From an uncultured Haemophilus sp. (lineage in GTDB: Bacteria; Pseudomonadota; Gammaproteobacteria; Enterobacterales; Pasteurellaceae), in NCBI RefSeq assembly GCF_905207935.1, contig NZ_CAJLNI010000067.1, forward strand, positions 1 to 10,210: a stretch of 10,210 bases of DNA, written 5' to 3'. The notes under the pieces were generated by a model. It was not told the DNA's origin, did not search any database, and saw only the letters and a program-made list of their open reading frames with translations. Position 1 is the stretch's first letter. Every line of letters begins with the position of its first letter. A program made the position numbers and the translations under genes. This document shows, one piece after another, positions 4,979-10,210 of this stretch.

Positions 4979-6544
4979 ATGTTAGACGTTGTTGATCTCT
5001 CACGCTTGCAGTTTGCATTAACTGCGTTATATCACTTCATTTTTGTACCATTAACATTAGGTTTATCTTTCGTTCTTGTGATCATGGAAACCATTTATGT
5101 TAAAACGGGCAAAGAAGTATATAAAGATATGACAAAATTCTGGGGTAAGTTATTTGGTATTAACTTTGCTCTAGGGGTGACGACCGGTATTATCATGGAG
5201 TTCCAATTCGGGACAAACTGGTCTTATTATTCTCACTATGTAGGTGATATTTTCGGTGCGCCATTAGCAATCGAAGCATTACTTGCGTTCTTCTTAGAGT
5301 CCACTTTCGTGGGTCTATTCTTCTTCGGTTGGGATCGTTTAACTAAAGGTAAACACTTACTCGCAACTTACTGCGTAGCCTTTGGTTCAAACCTTTCTGC
5401 GATGTGGATTTTAGTCGCGAATGGTTGGATGCAACATCCGGTAGCGGCAGAGTTTAACTTTGAAACCATTCGTATGGAAATGACCAGCTTCTTAGATCTT
5501 TGGTTAAATCCAGTTGCGCAAGGTAAATTCTTACACACATTAACAGCAGGTTATACAACCGGTGCAATGTTTGTATTAGGTATCAGTGCATTCTATTTAT
5601 TAAAAGGCCGCGATATTGGTTTTGCTAAACGTTCATTCTCTGTAGCGGCAACTTTTGGTTTTATCGCTGCATCAGCTGTATTAATTATGGGGGATGAATC
5701 AGGTTATGAAATTGGTAAAGCACAACCTGTGAAATTGGCTGCAATGGAAGCTGAGTTTGATACTCATGCAGCACCAGCACCATTCCATCCAGTTGCGATT
5801 CCAAATACCGCCGAAATGAAAAATGATTTTGCGATTGATATCCCTTACTTAGGTGGTTTAATTGCAACGCGTTCTTTAGACACTGAAATTGTTGGTTTGA
5901 AAGACATTCAAGCGAAAAATGAAGGTCGTGTTCGTAACGGTATGGTTGCTTATGATTTATTCACGCAATTAAAAGCAGAGAAAAAATCAGCAGGCCAAGT
6001 AAATCCTGAAACTAAAGCAAAATTTGATGAAGTTAAAGGTGATTTAGGTTTCGGTTTATTATTAAAACGTTACACAGATAAAGTTGTTGATGCAACGGAT
6101 GAACAAATTAAACAAGCAGCACGTGATACTATTCCAAACGTAGGTCCTAACTTCTGGGCATTCCGTGGTATGTTAGCTGCAGGTGGTTTAATTATTTTAC
6201 TGACCTTTGGTGCATTTGTTCAAAATTTACGTAACAAAGTGACTTCTTCTCGCTTATTACTTAAAGCATTGCTTTGGGGTATCCCATTGCCAATTTTAGC
6301 GATTGAATTTGGTTGGTTCTTAGCTGAATTTGGTCGTCAACCATGGGCGATTTATGAAGTATTACCGGTAGGTGTGTCTGCCTCTAACTTGAGTGTAGGT
6401 GACTTATGGTTCTCTATTGGTTTAATTTGTGTACTTTACTTCTTCTTCATTATTGCGGAAATGTATTTGATGTTTAAATATGCACGTTTAGGTCCAAGTG
6501 CATTGAAAACCGGCAAATACTATTTTGAGCAATCATCTAAATAA
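4979..6544 (+). CDS. cydA: Cytochrome bd ubiquinol oxidase subunit I (CydA)
   Basis: CydA carries the hemes and the quinol site of the high-affinity, inner-membrane terminal oxidase that reduces oxygen to water under low oxygen. The 521-residue protein is the long Q-loop type. It shows heme ligands H19 (b595) and H186 (b558), with M398 corresponding to E. coli M393. Also present are the conserved E99 and E107, the quinol-loop residues K252 and E257, and the GRQPW motif at 452-456. The five-position shift of the methionine reflects a slightly longer Q-loop (about 240-390). Several transmembrane helices are evident. The start at 4979 has AAGGAG at 4968-4973. Expression is probably oxygen-controlled through the upstream FNR site. 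It is followed by cydB after 14 bp. Confidence 0.98.
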   Translation: MLDVVDLSRLQFALTALYHFIFVPLTLGLSFVLVIMETIYVKTGKEVYKDMTKFWGKLFGINFALGVTTGIIMEFQFGTNWSYYSHYVGDIFGAPLAIEALLAFFLESTFVGLFFFGWDRLTKGKHLLATYCVAFGSNLSAMWILVANGWMQHPVAAEFNFETIRMEMTSFLDLWLNPVAQGKFLHTLTAGYTTGAMFVLGISAFYLLKGRDIGFAKRSFSVAATFGFIAASAVLIMGDESGYEIGKAQPVKLAAMEAEFDTHAAPAPFHPVAIPNTAEMKNDFAIDIPYLGGLIATRSLDTEIVGLKDIQAKNEGRVRNGMVAYDLFTQLKAEKKSAGQVNPETKAKFDEVKGDLGFGLLLKRYTDKVVDATDEQIKQAARDTIPNVGPNFWAFRGMLAAGGLIILLTFGAFVQNLRNKVTSSRLLLKALLWGIPLPILAIEFGWFLAEFGRQPWAIYEVLPVGVSASNLSVGDLWFSIGLICVLYFFFIIAEMYLMFKYARLGPSALKTGKYYFEQSSK

Positions 6545-6558
6545 GCAGGAGATGGATT

Positions 6559-7698
6559 ATGCTTGATTATGAAATTCTACGTATTATTTGGTGGGTGCTA
6601 GTTGTTGTATTGCTTATCGGTTTCTCTGTAACAGATGGATTCGATATGGGCGTGACCGCACTTTTACCCGTAGCAGGTAAGAAAGAAGTAGAAAAACGAA
6701 TTATGATTAACTCTATTGCTCCACACTGGGATGGTAACCAAGTTTGGTTATTAACTGCTGGTGGTGCAATCTTTGCGGCATGGCCGATTGTTTACTCTGT
6801 GGCGTTTTCAGGCTTCTATATTGCCTTATTCCTCGTGTTAGCCGCGTTATTCTTCCGTCCAATCGGTTTTGAATATCGTGCGAAAATTGATAATCCAACA
6901 TGGCGTGCTGTGTGGGATTGGGGCTTGTTTGCGGGTGGTTTTGTACCTGCATTAGTATTCGGTGTGGCATTTGGTAATTTATTACAAGGTGTACCATTCG
7001 AATTAAATGAGCTTTCACAAGCAACTTACACAGGTTCTTTCTTTGCATTATTAAACCCATTCGCATTACTTTGCGGTGTGTTAAGTCTTGCAATGTTAGT
7101 GACTCACGGTGCGAACTGGTTACAAATGAAAACCACTGCAGCATTGCGTGATCGCGCAAGAGCAATTACACAAATTGGTGCATTAGTGACATTAATTACT
7201 TTTGTACTTGCAGGTGTATGGCTTTCTTTCAAAGACGGTTATGTGGTGACTAGCGCGATTGATCACTTTGCAGCATCAGCGCCAGCTTCAGGTAAACAAG
7301 TGGCAGTTGAAGCAGGTGCATGGTTTAAAAACTTCAATGAAAATCCAGCTTTATGGGCATTCCCAGCATTAGCAGTAGTTGGTGCATTATTGAATGTGGT
7401 TGCATCTAAAGCAAATCGTTGCGGTTTCGCGTTCTTATTCTCAGTATTAACAATGGCTGGTGTGATTATCACTGCGGCAGTATCAATGTTCCCATTTGTA
7501 ATGCCTTCAAGTACTCATCCAGAACAAAGCTTGTTAATGTGGGATGCAACATCAAGTCAATTAACATTAAACTTAATGTTCTACTTGGCATTAGTATTCG
7601 TTACCATCTCATTGCTTTACACCATTTGGTCATACTACAAAATGTTTGGTCGCTTGGATGAAAGCTTTGTTGAAGACAACAAAAACTCATTATACTAA
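6559..7698 (+). CDS. cydB: Cytochrome bd ubiquinol oxidase subunit II (CydB)
   Basis: CydB is the second large membrane subunit of the bd oxidase, a pseudo-symmetrical partner of CydA. The protein has 379 residues, the same length as E. coli CydB. It retains TDGFDMG (25-31), the conserved APHWDGNQVW segment (54-63, with D58), FRPIGFEYR (99-107), GNLLQGVPF and FPFVMPSS, and ends in HSLY-like NSLY. About nine transmembrane helices are expected. The start has GGAG upstream and lies 14 bp after cydA. An uptake signal sits at codons 33-35, in a loop where E. coli CydB has a different sequence (TAL here), suggesting that the signal is tolerated in a variable stretch. The gene's TAA is part of the cydX Shine-Dalgarno TAAGGAG. 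Confidence 0.98.
   Translation: MLDYEILRIIWWVLVVVLLIGFSVTDGFDMGVTALLPVAGKKEVEKRIMINSIAPHWDGNQVWLLTAGGAIFAAWPIVYSVAFSGFYIALFLVLAALFFRPIGFEYRAKIDNPTWRAVWDWGLFAGGFVPALVFGVAFGNLLQGVPFELNELSQATYTGSFFALLNPFALLCGVLSLAMLVTHGANWLQMKTTAALRDRARAITQIGALVTLITFVLAGVWLSFKDGYVVTSAIDHFAASAPASGKQVAVEAGAWFKNFNENPALWAFPALAVVGALLNVVASKANRCGFAFLFSVLTMAGVIITAAVSMFPFVMPSSTHPEQSLLMWDATSSQLTLNLMFYLALVFVTISLLYTIWSYYKMFGRLDESFVEDNKNSLY
6655..6663 (-). repeat. DNA uptake signal core in cydB
   Basis: Exact ACCGCACTT followed by TT, in frame as Thr-Ala-Leu in the loop between the first conserved motif and the second helix of CydB. Confidence 0.9.
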
Positions 7699-7709
7699 GG
7701 AGAAACAAT

Positions 7710-7808
7710 ATGTTATATGCAATTTGGGTAGTGGGTGTGTTGGCTGCAGTTATGGTGAGTGCTAAATTAACCATTGGTAAAGAAAAGTCAGGTAAATTTG
7801 ACGAGTAA
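7710..7808 (+). CDS. cydX: Small subunit CydX of cytochrome bd oxidase (32 residues)
   Basis: This short gene encodes MLYAIWVVGVLAAVMVSAKL followed by a charged tail ending in KFDE. It is a single-helix membrane peptide. In E. coli the 37-residue CydX binds CydA and is required for full oxidase activity and heme stability. Y3, W6, G9 and an acidic residue at position 25 agree with the E. coli peptide. The start has a strong TAAGGAG overlapping the cydB stop, 7 nt before the ATG. The stop TAA shares its last A with the ybgE ATG, pointing to coupled translation. Its position directly after cydB is diagnostic. At five residues shorter than E. coli CydX it is easily missed by gene callers. Confidence 0.93.
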   Translation: MLYAIWVVGVLAAVMVSAKLTIGKEKSGKFDE

Positions 7809-8098
7809 TGATGATTAATTCACTCTATCAATTAAGTAATAAGGGTTCCTTGCGAACCCTTTCGTTTATTTTAGCGTTATTTTTAACTGCGGCTTTCTTT
7901 CTAAATTTAAGTCAATTTTCGACCGCACTTCGAACAGCACATCCAGTTTGGATTCTTGCGATTTTTTGGGGATTGATTAATTTGTGGATCCACGGCATTG
8001 GATTTGAAATTCGTCGAGCAATATGGCAGCTTGTTTTCTTGCCATTTATTGGTTATTTCACCACAATAATCGCCATTGTTCAGCATTGGTTTTTATAA
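7808..8098 (+). CDS. ybgE: Cyd operon protein YbgE, small membrane protein
   Basis: The 96-residue protein has about three hydrophobic segments (roughly 17-35, 46-62 and 71-94) and the family-like GIGFEIRRAIWQ (63-74) followed by a phenylalanine/proline-rich helix. YbgE accompanies cydABX in many gammaproteobacteria. Its role is not firmly known, although it is generally taken as an accessory of the bd oxidase. The ATG overlaps the cydX TAA by one base; a second ATG follows immediately, so the product may start at either methionine. An uptake signal lies in frame (Ser-Thr-Ala-Leu, 38-41), and a terminator-like hairpin sits near the beginning of the gene. Confidence 0.9.
   Translation: MMINSLYQLSNKGSLRTLSFILALFLTAAFFLNLSQFSTALRTAHPVWILAIFWGLINLWIHGIGFEIRRAIWQLVFLPFIGYFTTIIAIVQHWFL
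7841..7861 (+). repeat. Hairpin inside the start of ybgE
   Basis: AAGGGTTC (7841-7848) and GAACCCTT (7854-7861) form a perfect 8-bp stem with a 5-base loop, followed by T-rich sequence (TCGTTTATTTTA). It lies 53 nt after the cydX start of overlap and could act as a weak terminator or as a 3' stabiliser for the cydABX message. Confidence 0.5.
7922..7930 (-). repeat. DNA uptake signal core in ybgE
   Basis: Exact ACCGCACTT, in frame as Thr-Ala-Leu in the loop after the first hydrophobic segment. The flank CGAACAG departs from the T-rich extended consensus. Confidence 0.88.
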
Positions 8099-8128
8099 GA
8101 ACGATAGACAAATATTATTATTTGGATC

Positions 8129-8157
8129 TTGCACATCTTATGAACAGGTTCTAAAAT
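8129..8157 (+). promoter_or_regulatory. Candidate promoter for the ybgC-tol genes
   Basis: TTGCAC (8129-8134) and TAAAAT (8152-8157, 5 of 6) are spaced 17 bp apart in the 71-bp gap between ybgE and ybgC. A start near 8164 would leave only about 5 nt before the ATG at 8170, but about 30 nt before the TTG at 8194. Confidence 0.5.
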
Positions 8158-8169
8158 AAGCGGCTTGTT

Positions 8170-8598
8170 ATGGCTGATAATTTGAGCATTATTTTGAATA
8201 ACCAATGTTTTACCTTTCCGGTTCGTGTTTATTATGAGGACACGGATGCTGGCGGAGTAGTGTATCACGCACGTTACTTACATTTTTTTGAACGTGCGAG
8301 AACAGAATATTTAAGAACGCTTAATTTTTCCCAACAATCATTATTGCAGGAACAACAAGTCGCTTTTGTGGTCAAAACCATGTCTATTGACTATTGTATT
8401 CCGGCAAAATTGGATGATTATCTTATTGTCGAAACTGAAATAACGGCAGTGAAAGGGGCGACAATCCTCTTTGAACAGCGGTTAGTTCGTGAGACGGTGG
8501 TGTTATCAAAGGCTACTGTTAAGGTAGCCTGTGTTGATCTAGGCAAAATGAAACCTGTCGCAATTCCTGAAGAATTAAAAGCGGCATTTTTAAAGTAA
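8170..8598 (+). CDS. ybgC: Acyl-CoA thioesterase YbgC, hotdog fold
   Basis: YbgC belongs to the 4-hydroxybenzoyl-CoA thioesterase family; the H. influenzae protein hydrolyses short-chain acyl-CoA esters. The protein is cytosolic and accompanies tol-pal genes. The family signature VYYEDTDAGGVVYHARYLHF spans residues 20-39. The catalytic aspartate is D26, matching D18 of the H. influenzae enzyme as I remember its shorter N-terminus. Length from ATG 8170 is 142 residues. The start is doubtful: the ATG has no clear Shine-Dalgarno and may lie only 5 nt into the transcript, while the TTG at 8194 (codon 9) aligns with the H. influenzae start and is preceded by GAG. The gene is 20 bp before tolQ. Confidence 0.93.
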   Translation: MADNLSIILNNQCFTFPVRVYYEDTDAGGVVYHARYLHFFERARTEYLRTLNFSQQSLLQEQQVAFVVKTMSIDYCIPAKLDDYLIVETEITAVKGATILFEQRLVRETVVLSKATVKVACVDLGKMKPVAIPEELKAAFLK

Positions 8599-8618
8599 AT
8601 AACTTTTCGGAGTATGCA

Positions 8619-9305
8619 ATGACTGCAGAATTGAACTTTTTAGATCTTTTTCTAAAAGCGAGTATCGTTGTTCAACTTGTAATTGTGATCTTAATTTCGT
8701 TCTCAATTATTTCTTGGGCAATCATCATTCAACGTAGCCGTATTTTGACGAGCGCGTTAAAAGAAGCGAACACTTTTGAAGATCGTTTCTGGTCTGGTGA
8801 AGATTTAAATAAACTTTATGATGGTTTATCTAATCGTCGTGAAGTATTAACAGGTAGCGAACAAATTTTCTTTGTCGGATTTAAAGAATTCTCTCGCTTA
8901 AAACAAGTGAATGCGAATGCACCAGAAGCCATCATCAAAGGTACGACTCGTGCGATGAACCTTGCGATGAATCGTGAAGTAGAAGCTCTTGAAAGTCGTG
9001 TACCTTTCTTAGCAACAGTTGCTTCTGTAAGTCCATATATCGGTTTATTTGGTACCGTTTGGGGGATCATGCACGCATTTATGGCATTAAGTGGTGCGAA
9101 ACAAGCAACATTACAAATGGTTGCTCCAGGTATCGCAGAAGCCTTGATCGCAACAGCAATCGGTTTGTTTGCGGCGATTCCAGCTGTAATGGCGTATAAC
9201 CGTTTAAGCTTACGTGTAAATGCGATTGAACAAAATTATGGTAACTTCATTGATGAATTCACCACAATTTTACATCGTCAAGCTTTTGGTAAAGCGCCCC
9301 ATTAA
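8619..9305 (+). CDS. tolQ: Tol-Pal system proton channel subunit TolQ
   Basis: TolQ is the MotA/ExbB-like inner-membrane protein that, with TolR, uses the proton gradient to energise TolA for outer-membrane constriction and integrity during division. The 228-residue protein has a first helix at about 16-37, a long cytoplasmic segment, and two further helices at about 131-153 and 166-190. The channel signatures GLFGTVWGI (142-150, with T146) and GIAEALIATAIGL (171-183, with T179) correspond to the E. coli T145 and T178 positions. The start at 8619 is supported by TCGGAG at 8607-8612; an earlier ATG at 8614 stops after two codons. It lies 20 bp after ybgC and 78 bp before tolR, with an uptake-signal inverted repeat between them. 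Confidence 0.97.
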   Translation: MTAELNFLDLFLKASIVVQLVIVILISFSIISWAIIIQRSRILTSALKEANTFEDRFWSGEDLNKLYDGLSNRREVLTGSEQIFFVGFKEFSRLKQVNANAPEAIIKGTTRAMNLAMNREVEALESRVPFLATVASVSPYIGLFGTVWGIMHAFMALSGAKQATLQMVAPGIAEALIATAIGLFAAIPAVMAYNRLSLRVNAIEQNYGNFIDEFTTILHRQAFGKAPH

Positions 9306-9322
9306 AAATAAATAAAAAATTG

Positions 9323-9355
9323 ACCGCACTTAATAAATAAAACGAAAAGTGCGGT
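9323..9355. repeat. Inverted pair of uptake signals between tolQ and tolR
   Basis: ACCGCACTT (9323-9331) and AAGTGCGGT (9347-9355) are exact inverted copies of the uptake core and can form a 9-bp stem over a 15-base loop. The stem is followed by GGATTTTAG rather than a clean T tract, so it would be at most a weak terminator or attenuator inside the tol operon. The loop is long compared with the 4-base loop of the pair at 41-72. Confidence 0.85.
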
Positions 9356-9383
9356 GGATTTTAGCGAAGTTTTAGAGGAAATT

Positions 9384-9803
9384 ATGGCTCGTCGTCAGCG
9401 TAAAGACATTAAATCTGAAATTAACATCGTGCCATTTCTCGATGTTCTTTTAGTTTTAGTGTTAATTTTTATGGCAACCGCGCCGATTATCAGTCAGAGC
9501 GTTCAAGTGGAACTCCCTGATTCGGTGCAAAGTCAAAATGTATCAAATGAAGATAAAACACCGGTTATCTTAGAAGTAGCGGGTGTAGGGCAGTATTCGA
9601 TTTCTATTGGTGGTCAACGCCAAGAAGGCCTTAACGAAGAAATGGTAACCCAATTATCAAAACAAGAATTTGATAAAGACAATAACACAATGTTCTTAGT
9701 GGGCGGAGCAAAAGATGTACCTTATGAAGAAGTGATTAAAGCACTGAATTTACTACATCTTGCCGGCATTAAGTCTGTGGGTTTAATGACCAACCCAATT
9801 TAA
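9384..9803 (+). CDS. tolR: Tol-Pal system protein TolR
   Basis: TolR is the ExbD/MotB-like partner of TolQ, with one membrane helix and a periplasmic domain. The 139-residue protein starts MARRQRKDIKSEINIVPFLD and has the proton-path aspartate D20 (E. coli D23) at the start of the single helix (about 16-37). The periplasmic domain ends in the conserved ALNLLHLAGIKSVGLMT. The frame is open upstream to a GTG at 9354, but that codon lies inside the uptake signal and has no ribosome binding site. The ATG at 9384 has GAGGA at 9375-9379 and matches the family N-terminus. It is 18 bp before tolA. Confidence 0.97.
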   Translation: MARRQRKDIKSEINIVPFLDVLLVLVLIFMATAPIISQSVQVELPDSVQSQNVSNEDKTPVILEVAGVGQYSISIGGQRQEGLNEEMVTQLSKQEFDKDNNTMFLVGGAKDVPYEEVIKALNLLHLAGIKSVGLMTNPI

Positions 9804-9821
9804 GAATAAGTAGGTAAAACC

Positions 9822-10210
9822 GTGCAGAATAATCGACGAAAAAAACGTGCAAATGAGTTTGTCATCTCTATTGCGATGCACCTTGCATTGTTTGGTTTGT
9901 TGATTTGGAGCTCTCTTTATCAAACCGTTGAAATAATGGGTGGTGGAGAAGGTGAAGGTGATGCCATGGGAGCTGTGATGGTCGATACTGGCAGCGCAGC
10001 ACAGGAATGGGGACGTATTCAACAACAGAAAAAAGGTCAAACTGATAAACAGAAAAAACCAGAACCTGTAGTCGAAGAGAAAAAACCAGAGCCTGAACCT
10101 GAACCAAATCAGCAAGAAATTGCGAAACAAGAAGAGATTAAGCGTCAGCAGGAAATTCAACGTCAAAAAGAACTTGAAAAACAAAAGCAGCAAGAAATTG
10201 AAAAGCAAAA
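9822..10210 (+). CDS. tolA: Tol-Pal system protein TolA, 5' part
   Basis: The first 129 codons are in the window and the frame runs off its end. TolA links the TolQR motor to TolB-Pal at the outer membrane. The GTG start gives MQNNRRKKRANEF, a basic cytoplasmic end, with AGGT 7 nt upstream. The first in-frame ATG would be codon 19, inside the membrane helix, so GTG is the start. The helix spans about 13-33 and keeps S16 and H20, with the same spacing as the serine/histidine of the E. coli TolA helix that contacts TolQ. After a glycine-rich GGGEGEGDAMG (40-50) comes a Lys/Pro/Glu-rich stretch (about 74-94). The long Gln/Lys/Glu coiled-coil domain then begins. The C-terminal globular domain is outside the window. 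Confidence 0.95.
   Translation, partial: MQNNRRKKRANEFVISIAMHLALFGLLIWSSLYQTVEIMGGGEGEGDAMGAVMVDTGSAAQEWGRIQQQKKGQTDKQKKPEPVVEEKKPEPEPEPNQQEIAKQEEIKRQQEIQRQKELEKQKQQEIEKQ

Noticed and set aside
6713..7165. 150-codon minus-strand open frame inside cydB
   Set aside because: It lies wholly within a clear cydB gene and shows no domain or signal; a shadow frame.
9354..9383. GTG start extending tolR by ten codons
   Set aside because: No Shine-Dalgarno, the codon is part of an uptake signal, and the ATG at 9384 has GAGGA and the family N-terminus.
9783..10208. Long open frame of 141 codons on the minus strand opposite tolA
   Set aside because: It is Phe/Leu-rich because it mirrors the Lys/Glu/Gln codons of tolA; the plus strand encodes a clear TolA N-terminus.

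Overview
This window looks like a chromosomal segment from a Haemophilus-type Pasteurellaceae bacterium. The DNA is AT-rich. It carries ten exact copies of the 9-bp uptake signal core AAGTGCGGT / ACCGCACTT (about one per kb, the density expected in the Haemophilus/Aggregatibacter group). NudB, RuvABC, YbgC, TolR and TolA all read like the Haemophilus versions as I remember them. I cannot name the species; a relative of H. influenzae such as H. parainfluenzae is my best guess.

Left block (1-4190, + strand): an intrinsic terminator built from two inverted uptake signals closes an upstream gene that is essentially off the window. A good sigma70 promoter follows, then nudB (folate-pathway Nudix hydrolase), yebC (translation factor), a small lipoprotein of MliC-like appearance, and the Holliday-junction resolution genes ruvC, ruvA and ruvB. 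Strong or moderate terminator hairpins sit just before ruvC, after ruvC and after ruvB, so the ruv genes are not simply one uninterrupted transcript with yebC.

Middle (4191-4978): a small convergent minus-strand gene for a secreted DUF5339-like protein, then about 460 bp of non-coding DNA. This non-coding stretch contains a perfect FNR box, a CRP-like site, inverted and direct repeats, a candidate promoter and a hairpin over the ribosome binding site, all upstream of cydA. It is the most regulation-dense part of the window.

Right block (4979-10210, + strand): cydA, cydB, the 32-residue cydX and ybgE encode the cytochrome bd quinol oxidase, its small subunit and an accessory membrane protein. 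They are followed by ybgC, tolQ, tolR and the 5' part of tolA, the inner-membrane part of the Tol-Pal envelope system. cydABX-ybgE-ybgC-tolQRA is the same order as in enterobacteria.

I see no phage, IS element, CRISPR array, tRNA or rRNA, and no novel multi-gene system. The less ordinary items are the two small secreted proteins, the cydA control region, uptake signals doubling as hairpins, and several start-site decisions (nudB, ybgC, tolR) that automatic calling could get wrong.
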